In this document: one piece after another, positions 6,158-13,423 of the stretch
Layout of the letters: each line of letters begins with the position of its first letter
Numbering within the stretch: the stretch's first letter is position 1
Origin: JBCCMB01 sp039026555
GTDB taxonomy: Bacteria > Pseudomonadota > Alphaproteobacteria > Caulobacterales > Hyphomonadaceae
Assembly (NCBI GenBank): GCA_039026555.1
Contig: JBCCMB010000046.1
Span: 1-19,268 of the forward strand
DNA: 19,268 nucleotides
Direction: 5' to 3'
Position numbers and translations under genes: made by a program
Notes under the pieces: model-generated
Seen by the model: only the letters and a program-made list of their open reading frames with translations
What the model was told of the DNA's origin: nothing
Database searches by the model: none

Positions 6158-7492
6158 GTGACCGAAACAATTGTAGCCCTCGCCAGCGGCGTCGGCCGCG
6201 CGGGCGTCGCCGTGGTGCGTGTCTCCGGACCTCGCGCCCGGCCCTGTCTTCAGGCGCTCATCGGCCGCGGGCCGCTTCCGCCCGAGCGGCGATTGTCGCT
6301 TCGGCGGCTTAGGGCTTCGGACGGCTCGGAGATCGACGACGCGATGGTTGTCTGGTTTGGGGCGCCGGCGACTTATACGGGCGAGGACATTGTCGAGCTT
6401 CACCTACATGGCGGTCGCGCGATTACGGACGCGGCGGTTCGCGCCGCTTGCGAGCTAGGCCCCTGCCGCATCGCCGAGCCGGGCGAGTTCACCCGGCGTG
6501 CGTTCGACAATGGAAGGCTCGATCTAACCCGCGCCGAGGCGGTCGCGGACCTCATCGACGCGGAGACCGAGGGCCAGCTTCGCCAAGCGCTCCGGCAGTA
6601 TGGCGGCAATATGCAGGCCGCGTTTGAAACATGGCGCGATCGCCTGATCCAGACGCTGGCGGCATTGGAGGCCGCGATTGATTTTCCAGATGAGGGCGAC
6701 ATCCCAGAAACCGTGGATGCGCCGGCGCGCGCGCTGCTGGTCGATCTGCGCACGGACTTAGAGGCGGCGCTTGCAGATGCGGGGCGCGGAGCGACCATCC
6801 GCGATGGATTTCATATCGCAATTTTGGGTGCGCCGAACGCTGGGAAGTCGAGCCTTTTGAATCGCTTGGCGAAGCGAGAGGCGGCGATCGTCTCAGATGT
6901 TCCAGGCACGACGCGGGACATTGTTGAAGTCCGCATGGATCTTGGCGGTTTTCCAGTCTGGCTGTCCGACACAGCCGGACTGCGAGAGACCGCGGACAAA
7001 ATCGAACAAGAAGGCGTACGCCGCGCGTTGGCCCGGGCGTCAGACGCCGATCTTCGGATCTTGGTTCTGGATGCTTCGTGTCCGCAGGTGAACTTGGATG
7101 TATTGTCGGCTGGCGATTTGGTCGTCGTCAACAAGACCGATCTACTCAACGATGCTGTGGTATTGGACGTCGGGCCCCGCGATCGATTGAGCGTGAGCGC
7201 CCTGACCGGCGATGGATTAGATGGGTTGGTGGAAGCGCTGACCGGCCGCGTTGTCGAACGCTTGTCTTCCGATGCGCCACCAATTGTGACGCGGGAGCGG
7301 CATCGACGTTTGTTGGACGCCGGCCTGGATCATATAAGCCGCGCGCTTGTGGCACTTGACCAAAATTTGGGGGCTGAGCTGGCCTCGGAAGACGTTCGGT
7401 TGGCGGCGCGCGCTTTAGGCCGCGTCGCGGGGACCGTCGATGTTGAGGATTTGCTTGACCGCATCTTCTCGGAGTTCTGTGTCGGGAAATAG
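6158..7492 (+). CDS. mnmE: tRNA modification GTPase MnmE
   Basis: MnmE works with MnmG to install the 5-(carboxymethyl)aminomethyl group on U34 of certain tRNAs, in the cytoplasm. The 444-aa protein has the N-terminal folate-binding, dimerising domain (TIVALASGVGRAGVAVVRVSG at the start), then an inserted Ras-like G domain with G1 GAPNAGKS (224-231), TTRD (251-254), G3 DTAG (271-274) and G4 NKTD (325-328), and ends with the diagnostic CVGK (catalytic Cys 441). GTG 6158 is preceded by AGAAGG with a seven-base spacer. The order mnmE-mnmG-rsmG-parA-parB is conserved in Alphaproteobacteria. A parS site begins immediately after its stop codon. Confidence 0.97.
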   Translation: MTETIVALASGVGRAGVAVVRVSGPRARPCLQALIGRGPLPPERRLSLRRLRASDGSEIDDAMVVWFGAPATYTGEDIVELHLHGGRAITDAAVRAACELGPCRIAEPGEFTRRAFDNGRLDLTRAEAVADLIDAETEGQLRQALRQYGGNMQAAFETWRDRLIQTLAALEAAIDFPDEGDIPETVDAPARALLVDLRTDLEAALADAGRGATIRDGFHIAILGAPNAGKSSLLNRLAKREAAIVSDVPGTTRDIVEVRMDLGGFPVWLSDTAGLRETADKIEQEGVRRALARASDADLRILVLDASCPQVNLDVLSAGDLVVVNKTDLLNDAVVLDVGPRDRLSVSALTGDGLDGLVEALTGRVVERLSSDAPPIVTRERHRRLLDAGLDHISRALVALDQNLGAELASEDVRLAARALGRVAGTVDVEDLLDRIFSEFCVGK

Positions 7493-7493
7493 C

Positions 7494-7507
7494 GTTTCAC
7501 GTGAAAC
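7494..7507. promoter_or_regulatory. parS: parS centromere site 1 (mnmE-mnmG gap)
   Basis: GTTTCACGTGAAAC is the perfect 14-bp core of the universal chromosomal parS site. Here the flanking bases extend it to a 16-bp perfect palindrome (7493-7508, C...G). It starts right after the mnmE stop codon, about 3.4 kb from parB and 6.3 kb from the putative oriC. It is the only one of the three sites outside coding sequence, in a 109-bp gap. Confidence 0.95.
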
Positions 7508-7601
7508 GGTCCGATGACGGATCTGGGCAAGTGAGCGTAGATCTCGACCTCGCGCAGGAAACCTCTTACACCAACCCACCAAGTCAAAACCGACGGACGA
7601 G

Positions 7602-9464
7602 ATGAAACAAACGTTTGACGTCATTGTTGTGGGCGGCGGCCACGCCGGCGTTGAGGCGGCGGCCGCCTCGGCGCGGCTGGGTGCGCAAACGGCGTTGGTC
7701 ACCCACAAGCGGACCACCATTGGAGAGATGTCCTGCAACCCGACCATAGGCGGTCTCGGCAAAGGCCATCTCGTGCGGGAGATTGACGCGCTAGACGGTG
7801 TGATGGGCCGTGCGGCCGATCTGGGCGGCATTCAATTTCGTCTGCTGAATCGATCGAAGGGCCCGGCCGTACGCGGCCCGCGGACACAGGCGGATCGAAA
7901 GCTCTATCGAAACGCCGTCCAAGACCTTGTCGGTGACACGACCAACCTCACCGTGTTCCAAGACGGCGTCGAAGACATTGTGATGGAGAGCGGCTCGGCG
8001 GCGGGAATTATTGGATTATCGGGCCTCGAGCTTCGCGCCGCCACAATCGTGGTGACGACGGGCACCTTTCTCAAAGGGCTCATCCATATCGGCGACAAAC
8101 GTATTCCCGCAGGGCGTGTCGGCGAGAAGCCCGCCATCGGCTTGTCGGATCGTTTGTACGCGCTTGGCTTGAAAATGGGGCGCTTGAAGACGGGAACGCC
8201 TGCGCGCCTTTTCAGCGGATCCATCCACTGGGATCGGCTGGAAATGCAGCCGGCCGACGCGGAGCCTGTCCCGTTTTCCTTCATGACCGACGAAATCACC
8301 ACGCCGCAAATTTCGTGTGGCGTGACCTGGACGACGCCGGAGACCCACAAGGTCATCGCAGACAATCTGAACCAATCGGCGGTTTATTCGGGCGCCATCG
8401 CTGGGCGCGGCCCGCGTTATTGCCCGTCGATTGAAGACAAGGTGGTTCGGTTTGCCGATCGGGATAAGCATCAGATCTTTTTGGAGCCAGAAGGCCTAGA
8501 CGACGATACGGTTTATCCAAACGGGATTTCATCTTCGCTGCCGGAGTCCGTGCAGTCAGCGTTCTTGAAAACCATTCCCGGCCTGGAAGATGTCGCCGTG
8601 CGCCAATACGGCTACGCGATCGAATATGATTATGTCGATCCGAGAGAGCTAACCGCCGACCTTCAAGTGAAGGCGCTTCCGGGACTTTACCTGGCCGGAC
8701 AGATCAACGGCACAACCGGATATGAGGAGGCCGGCGCGCAAGGCCTGATGGCGGGCCTAAACGCAGCGCGCAGAGCCGGTGGTTCGGACCCGCTCATTCT
8801 CGATCGATCGGAAGCCTATATCGGCGTGATGATCGACGACCTGGTCACGCGAGGCGTTAGCGAGCCGTACCGAATGTTTACCTCGCGCGCCGAATACCGA
8901 TTGTCGCTTCGAGCAGATAATGCCGACCAAAGGCTTACATCTTTGGGAGTCGAGGCCGGGTGTGTCGGCGCTGAACGCGCGAAAAGATTTGCGACAAAAA
9001 AAGAGCGCCTAGACGCCGGCAGAGCGATGATGCAATCCCTTGAGGCCACGCCCGACGAGGCCGCGCGCGCGGGAATTGAGATCAATCGAGATGGTCGTCG
9101 GCGGACCGCGCTAGAACTGCTGGCCTATCCGAATGTGGATACGGGCGCTCTGTTGCGGTTGTGGCCGGAGCTCGATGAATTGTCCGCCAATGTTCGCGAG
9201 CAGATGGAGATTGAAGCAGTTTACGCCGGCTATCTAGAGCGGCAGAAAGCCGATATTGAGGCGTTCAAAAAAGACGAGTCGCTTATGCTGCCTGACGGAT
9301 TGAACTATTCGGAGATTGGCGGCCTGTCGAACGAGGTTCGCGAAAAACTTAGAGAAGCGCGCCCGTCGACCCTCGGCCAAGCGGCGCGTTTGGAGGGTGT
9401 CACGCCCGGTGCATTGACCGCTTTGCTCGCCCATGTGAAGCGTCGCACAAAGGCCTCTGCGTGA
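7602..9464 (+). CDS. mnmG: tRNA uridine-5-carboxymethylaminomethyl modification enzyme MnmG
   Basis: FAD-dependent partner of MnmE in modifying U34 of tRNA. The 620-aa protein has the dinucleotide-binding motif VVGGGHAGVEAA (about 9-20), IGEMSCNPTIGGLGKG (Cys 45) and GPRYCPSIEDKVVRF (Cys 274), the two regions holding the conserved cysteines. It also has GLYLAGQINGTTGYEEAGAQG (about 361-381), the family signature, and a C-terminal helical domain that contacts MnmE and tRNA. Length is normal. ATG 7602 follows a 109-bp gap with parS site 1, so it may have its own promoter, but I see no clear one. The stop overlaps the rsmG start as GTGA (9461-9464). Confidence 0.97.
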   Translation: MKQTFDVIVVGGGHAGVEAAAASARLGAQTALVTHKRTTIGEMSCNPTIGGLGKGHLVREIDALDGVMGRAADLGGIQFRLLNRSKGPAVRGPRTQADRKLYRNAVQDLVGDTTNLTVFQDGVEDIVMESGSAAGIIGLSGLELRAATIVVTTGTFLKGLIHIGDKRIPAGRVGEKPAIGLSDRLYALGLKMGRLKTGTPARLFSGSIHWDRLEMQPADAEPVPFSFMTDEITTPQISCGVTWTTPETHKVIADNLNQSAVYSGAIAGRGPRYCPSIEDKVVRFADRDKHQIFLEPEGLDDDTVYPNGISSSLPESVQSAFLKTIPGLEDVAVRQYGYAIEYDYVDPRELTADLQVKALPGLYLAGQINGTTGYEEAGAQGLMAGLNAARRAGGSDPLILDRSEAYIGVMIDDLVTRGVSEPYRMFTSRAEYRLSLRADNADQRLTSLGVEAGCVGAERAKRFATKKERLDAGRAMMQSLEATPDEAARAGIEINRDGRRRTALELLAYPNVDTGALLRLWPELDELSANVREQMEIEAVYAGYLERQKADIEAFKKDESLMLPDGLNYSEIGGLSNEVREKLREARPSTLGQAARLEGVTPGALTALLAHVKRRTKASA

Positions 9465-10117
9465 CGCTGGATCCGTATAGTGATGCGGACGGATATTCGA
9501 TCGACGACGCCTGCGCCCAGGCGGGCGTTTCACGTGAAACCCGCAACCGCCTCGCTGCTTATGTGGGGCTCTTGGACCGTTGGCGTGTCCGACATAATTT
9601 GATTGGCCCGGAGGAGCGTGGCCGGCTTTTTCGACGGCACATATATGATTCATTGCAATTGCTCAGCTTTGTGTCTCCGGGCGCGACACGAGTCTTGGAC
9701 CTCGGGTCCGGCGCTGGATTTCCGGGCTTGGTTCTGGCCTGCGCGTTGGCGGACCGGCCTGGGTTCGAAATGAGTTTGGTCGAGAGCAATGTAAAAAAAG
9801 CGTCGTTTCTACGAGCCGCTGCGCGGGAGGCGAAAGCGCCTGTGCGCGTTCTGAACCAGAGAATTACCGACGTTTCACGTGAAACTTTTGATCATGTGAC
9901 CGCGCGGGCCCTTGCGCCCTTGCCGCGACTCTTTGATCATGTCACAGATTTTCTCTCCCAGGAGGCGAGTGCGATTCTCCTCAAAGGGCAAGATTTGGAC
10001 GCCGAGTTGGAGGCCGCCTCGAAAGATTGGACATACGCTGCGGAGGCTTTTCCAAGCCGAAGCGATGACGCCGGCAACATCTTGATTGTGACAGCTTTGG
10101 AGCGACGACGCCCATGA
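9461..10117 (+). CDS. rsmG: 16S rRNA (guanine527-N7)-methyltransferase RsmG
   Basis: RsmG (GidB) methylates N7 of G527 in 16S rRNA using S-adenosylmethionine; loss gives low-level streptomycin resistance in several bacteria. The 218-aa protein has HIYDSLQLL, the SAM-binding motif RVLDLGSGAGFPGLVLA (about 77-93), and FDHVTARALAPL (about 143-154) downstream. The GTG start at 9461 overlaps the mnmG stop and the TGA overlaps the parA ATG, so it is coupled on both sides. Its coding sequence contains two perfect parS cores, each read in frame as Val-Ser-Arg-Glu-Thr (residues 23-27 and 138-142), so the DNA has to satisfy both protein and centromere. Confidence 0.95.
   Translation: MTLDPYSDADGYSIDDACAQAGVSRETRNRLAAYVGLLDRWRVRHNLIGPEERGRLFRRHIYDSLQLLSFVSPGATRVLDLGSGAGFPGLVLACALADRPGFEMSLVESNVKKASFLRAAAREAKAPVRVLNQRITDVSRETFDHVTARALAPLPRLFDHVTDFLSQEASAILLKGQDLDAELEAASKDWTYAAEAFPSRSDDAGNILIVTALERRRP
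9527..9540. promoter_or_regulatory. parS: parS centromere site 2 (inside rsmG)
   Basis: GTTTCACGTGAAAC, a perfect parS core with flanks C and C. It occupies codons 23-27 of rsmG in frame. It lies 332 bp upstream of site 3 and about 1.4 kb upstream of parB. Confidence 0.95.
9872..9885. promoter_or_regulatory. parS: parS centromere site 3 (inside rsmG)
   Basis: GTTTCACGTGAAAC, a perfect parS core with flanks C and T. It occupies codons 138-142 of rsmG in the same reading frame as site 2. Sites 2 and 3 are 345 bp apart start to start, close enough for ParB clamps loaded at each to interact. Confidence 0.95.
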
Positions 10118-10944
10118 GCGCTTTTTCAACTTCTCAAAAACGACCACGTGTGATCGCGATTGCGAACCAAAAGGGCGGCGTTGGGAAAACAACGACGTCT
10201 ATAAATCTCGGCACCGCCTTAGCGGCGGCCGGCCACAAGATTCTGGTTGTCGATCTCGACGCACAGGGTAACGCCTCGACAGGACTCGGCATTCCGCCGC
10301 AGCAGCGCGAAGTGACGACGTATGATGTCTTGATCGAGAATGTTCCGCTGAAGTCGGCGGCGGTCGACACGCTAATACCCAATCTGCGGATTGTGCCGGG
10401 CGACGAAAATCTCGCCGGCGTTGAGACGCAATTGTCGAATGATCCTCGGCGGTCCTATCGCTTGAAAGATCGGATGACGGAATTTCGCGAGGCGGTCGCG
10501 GAGGGCTCTGTGGATCCGTGTGATTTTGTGCTCATCGATTGTCCGCCATCGCTCAGCGCCATGACTGTGAATGCGATGACGGCGTCCGATTGTTTGTTGG
10601 TGCCGCTGCAATGCGAGTTTCTGGCGCTTGAGGGATTGAGCCAATTGCTGCGGACTGTGGAGCTGGTCCGCGGCGGCTTGAACCCGGAGCTGGAGATCCA
10701 GGGCGTGGTGCTGACCATGTATGATCGCCGAAACAATCTGTCGGATCAGGTGGCCAATGAGGTGCGATCCTTCTTTGGATCAAAAGTCTATCAGACGGTC
10801 ATTCCGCGAAACGTCCGTTTGTCAGAAGCGCCGTCATTCGGCAAGCCGGCGCTGCTTTATGATCACAAATGCCCAGGATCGGAGGCCTATATCCGATTGG
10901 CGAGCGAGATGATTCAACGCGAACAGGAGCGGATGGCGGCGTGA
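10114..10944 (+). CDS. parA: Chromosome partitioning ATPase ParA
   Basis: ParA binds DNA non-specifically as an ATP dimer; ParB-parS complexes stimulate hydrolysis and follow the receding ParA gradient, moving new origins apart. The 276-aa protein has the deviant Walker A KGGVGKT (20-26), VVDLDAQGN (about 45-53), Walker B FVLIDCPPSLS (138-148), and NVRLSEAPSFGKP (about 233-245), typical of chromosomal ParA/Soj. Only a short N-terminal tail precedes the P-loop, so it lacks the HTH domain of type Ia plasmid ParA proteins. It overlaps rsmG by ATGA and parB by GTGA, forming a coupled operon. Confidence 0.96.
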   Translation: MSAFSTSQKRPRVIAIANQKGGVGKTTTSINLGTALAAAGHKILVVDLDAQGNASTGLGIPPQQREVTTYDVLIENVPLKSAAVDTLIPNLRIVPGDENLAGVETQLSNDPRRSYRLKDRMTEFREAVAEGSVDPCDFVLIDCPPSLSAMTVNAMTASDCLLVPLQCEFLALEGLSQLLRTVELVRGGLNPELEIQGVVLTMYDRRNNLSDQVANEVRSFFGSKVYQTVIPRNVRLSEAPSFGKPALLYDHKCPGSEAYIRLASEMIQREQERMAA

Positions 10945-11882
10945 GCGACACGATGGCGAGTAAGGGAAAATCGGCGCGATTGGGAAAGGGCCTCACCGCC
11001 CTGATGGGCGATTACGCGCCTGCGCCAAGCGGTGGCGAACCGGCGCCGTCTTCCGAGCCGGCTATCCCCGCCACAGAGATCGCGATCGACTTGGTGACCC
11101 CCAATCCTAAGCAGCCGCGCCGCACCTTTGCCGAAGCGGACCTTGAAGAGCTGTCGTCTTCCATCAAGGCGAAGGGTGTTTTGCAGGCGATCTTGGTCCG
11201 GCCCGATCCGAAGGCGGCGGACCGATATCAGATCGTCGCCGGAGAGCGTCGTTGGCGGGCCGCAAAACGCGCGGGCTTGAATTCCATACCGGCCGTTGTG
11301 CGCCCCTTCGACGAGTTAGAAGTTCTCGAAATCGGCATCATCGAGAATGTCCAACGCGCCGACCTGAACCCAGTTGAAGAGGCGGAAGCCTATCAACAAT
11401 TGATCGATCGCTTTGGACGGACCCAAGACGCGCTCGCTGAACAGGTGGGGAAGAGCCGCGCACACATCGCCAACACGCTTCGCCTGCTGAAACTTCCGGA
11501 GGACGTTCGCGAGCATATGCGATTGGGGCGGCTGACCGCGGGCCATGCGCGCGCCGCTCTGGCGGCGCCGGACCCCAGCCGGATGGCCGAAGAGATCATC
11601 GTCAAAGGCTTGTCCGTCCGGGAGGCCGAGAGGCTGGCGCAGAAACTCCAAGCGGGCGGAGAGCTGGACGCGGTGGGCAAGGCGGTTCGGTCTGGCGTTG
11701 ATAAGGACGTCGACACGGAGGCGCTTGAGGGAGATCTCGCGCACGCCTTAGGATTGGATGTCGATATTCGCCATAAGGGCGTCAAAGGCGGCGAGGTTCG
11801 GATAAAGTATCGCGACCTTGAACAGCTTGACGAGGTCTGCAGACGCTTGTCATCGGGCCGACCTGGCGGCGAGGGGAGCTAG
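10941..11882 (+). CDS. parB: Chromosome partitioning protein ParB (CTPase)
   Basis: ParB binds parS, then uses CTP to close into a clamp that slides along DNA and loads ParA and SMC activity. The 313-aa protein has an N-terminal LGKGLTALMGD, the ParA-interacting box (about 14-24), then the CTP-binding ParB/Srx domain with GERRWRAAKRAG (101-112) and ENVQRADLNP (135-144). Next comes a helix-turn-helix for parS at about 160-181 (TQDALAEQVGKSRAHIANTL), and a C-terminal dimerisation domain. I chose GTG 10941, overlapping the parA stop as GTGA with AGGAG 11 bases upstream; ATG 10953 would shorten it by four residues. Its target sites are the three parS copies upstream. It converges on holA with a 21-nt gap. 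Confidence 0.95.
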   Translation: MSDTMASKGKSARLGKGLTALMGDYAPAPSGGEPAPSSEPAIPATEIAIDLVTPNPKQPRRTFAEADLEELSSSIKAKGVLQAILVRPDPKAADRYQIVAGERRWRAAKRAGLNSIPAVVRPFDELEVLEIGIIENVQRADLNPVEEAEAYQQLIDRFGRTQDALAEQVGKSRAHIANTLRLLKLPEDVREHMRLGRLTAGHARAALAAPDPSRMAEEIIVKGLSVREAERLAQKLQAGGELDAVGKAVRSGVDKDVDTEALEGDLAHALGLDVDIRHKGVKGGEVRIKYRDLEQLDEVCRRLSSGRPGGEGS

Positions 11883-11928
11883 CCGCCGCTTGACTCGCCG
11901 GAGCTAAACGCGCCGCCTCGCGAGGCGG
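11865..11928. terminator. Inverted repeats at the parB/holA convergence
   Basis: Two dyads sit where the convergent genes meet: GGCGGC (11865-11870) with GCCGCC (11882-11887), loop 11 nt, spanning the parB stop; and a 16-bp perfect palindrome CCGCCTCGCGAGGCGG (11913-11928) in the last codons of holA. Neither is followed by a clear T-run, so intrinsic termination is only a possibility. Confidence 0.3.
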
Positions 11929-12908
11929 TCGATAACAATTCTCAGCGCCGCTTCGGACGGCGCACCGCCTTGTTTGCAGGTGGTTTCGGCTGAATAGAGG
12001 AGCGTCAGCGCCCGCGCGATGCGCGTAGGCGGCCAATTCGTCAGCACACGGTCGAATGCCGGCCGATCTCGATCGAAGACCGGAGGGCGAAGATATTTGG
12101 CGCCGGCCTGCGCGTCTGAAATTCGAAGCATTCTAAAGTGGAGAGTTCGAAGGGCGGAGACCGGAGACCCGCCGGCTTCTAGAAACCGAGTGATCGCCGC
12201 ATCGGCGCTTTGATAGTCTCCCGCCAACGCTGCGTCTGCGGCGGCGTCCGAGCCTTTCGGCTGGTCGGTCGCTGCGATAGCGGCGACATCCGCGGCCGCT
12301 ACGGGGCGCCCCAAATCGAGTGAATAGAGCGCAAGCTTTTCGATTTCGGATTTCGCCATGTGGCGGTCGCCTGGCAATTCGGACGCGAACAAGGCCAACG
12401 CCTCTGGTTCGATATCGGCGGCGATGTCCGATAGCGCGCGCCGGGCTAGGTCTGCCACAGCGTCTTCATCATCTGCAAAGAGATGCAGCGCATGGGCTTG
12501 TTTGGACTTTTCAAACGCTTTGCGGATTTTTGACTTTGGCGGCAGGTCGCCCGCTTCGATGAGCCAATAGGCCTCTGACGAGACATCGCCTGTATCTATG
12601 CTTTCGATGGCGTCTACCATCGGTTTCGCCGCGCTGTCGCCGCTAAGGCGGAGCCGGAGAAGCGTGGCTCCGCCGAGAAGCGAACGCGCAACAAGCGCGT
12701 CGAAAAGCATGGCCGGATCTTTCTTGACCTCATCTTCTTGCAGTCGGGTGACGTTCAAAGGATCGGCGTCGTCGCCAAGCCAGGCGGACGCAAGCGTGTT
12801 TGCTGCGTCGGCGACAACGCCGGTATCACTCCCAAACAGAAGGATGACCTTGGCGCCTGCGGGCGGTTTTCGGCAGAATTGAAGCGCCTTGGCGCCGGAC
12901 AGTTTCAT
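11904..12908 (-). CDS. holA: DNA polymerase III subunit delta
   Basis: HolA is the clamp-loader subunit that opens the beta sliding clamp. The 334-aa protein has a diverged AAA+ fold: ILLFGSDTGVVADAANTLA at about 22-40 matches the family's N-terminal FGxDxGL region, and the middle part has the delta pattern FASELPGDRHMAKSEIEKLALY with its Leu/Lys-rich helix. The C-terminal collar domain ends in RIVIDRLARRR. Overall similarity is weaker than for its neighbours, as usual for HolA, but length and the fixed alphaproteobacterial order leuS-lptE-holA next to parB support the call. The start ATG overlaps the lptE stop as ATGA (12908-12905), so it is the third gene of a coupled minus-strand operon. 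Confidence 0.9.
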   Translation of the reverse strand: MKLSGAKALQFCRKPPAGAKVILLFGSDTGVVADAANTLASAWLGDDADPLNVTRLQEDEVKKDPAMLFDALVARSLLGGATLLRLRLSGDSAAKPMVDAIESIDTGDVSSEAYWLIEAGDLPPKSKIRKAFEKSKQAHALHLFADDEDAVADLARRALSDIAADIEPEALALFASELPGDRHMAKSEIEKLALYSLDLGRPVAAADVAAIAATDQPKGSDAAADAALAGDYQSADAAITRFLEAGGSPVSALRTLHFRMLRISDAQAGAKYLRPPVFDRDRPAFDRVLTNWPPTRIARALTLLYSAETTCKQGGAPSEAALRIVIDRLARRRV

Positions 12909-13423
12909 TCCGTGACTGAAGCCGCAGCGGCTTGCGCGTCAGCATAGTTTCGGGCGTCCACCACTAATCGTTCGCGAAGACGGCGCGCCAAGAGAAGCGC
13001 CACGCGCTCACGCGCCTCGGTTTGCGCGGAAATATCGCCGAAGGGTTCCATCGGAACATTGAAGCTCGTTTCTTCAACGATGGATCCAGAGGCGATTACG
13101 ACCCCCATCTCATCCGTCAGCTCGTAAGCGGCGCTTGCGACCAGGTCGGTTCGCGAAGCGGCCTCGTCGGGCTGAAAGGCGAGACGCCCGAGATTCTCGT
13201 TAAGGTCTATGGTTAGAACGCCTGGCCCGTCCATGCCGGGCAAGCCGCCGCCCACGGTTCTCACCAATTCCTGACGCAGTCTATGTCCGGTTCGACCGGG
13301 AATGCCCTGGATCTGGATTACGCCAGAACTGGCGCTAAACCCTTGTGCCGGGCCATAGACGGGTTCAAATCCGCAGGCGGTGAGCGCGAGGGCGCAGGGG
13401 AGGGTGATCCAAAAGCGTGTCAT
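12905..13423 (-). CDS. lptE: LPS assembly lipoprotein LptE
   Basis: LptE is the outer-membrane lipoprotein that plugs the LptD barrel and helps place lipopolysaccharide on the cell surface. The 172-aa protein has a signal peptide with lipobox LTAC (residues 14-17, Cys 17), followed by GFEPVYG, the usual LptE start. The rest is a small alpha/beta domain with DEAASRTDLVASAAYELTDE and a C-terminal helix with LLARRLRERL, as in the alphaproteobacterial family. It overlaps leuS (ATGA 13423-13420) and holA (ATGA 12908-12905). LptE sequences diverge strongly, so the assignment rests on lipobox, GFxPxYG, length and conserved position. Confidence 0.88.
   Translation of the reverse strand: MTRFWITLPCALALTACGFEPVYGPAQGFSASSGVIQIQGIPGRTGHRLRQELVRTVGGGLPGMDGPGVLTIDLNENLGRLAFQPDEAASRTDLVASAAYELTDEMGVVIASGSIVEETSFNVPMEPFGDISAQTEARERVALLLARRLRERLVVDARNYADAQAAAASVTE

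Noticed and set aside
5817..6170. Minus-strand 117-codon frame overlapping the dienelactone hydrolase start
   Set aside because: It is a frame shadow: the same region read in the hydrolase frame gives conserved family motifs.
9134..9142. DnaA-box-like 9-mer, minus strand GTATCCACA (8 of 9)
   Set aside because: It is isolated inside mnmG coding sequence without neighbours or AT-rich DNA. It shows how easily 8 of 9 matches arise by chance and argues for caution with single boxes.
10146..10151. CACGTG in the start of parA
   Set aside because: The six-base centre of parS is present, but the flanking arms do not match GTTT and AAAC.
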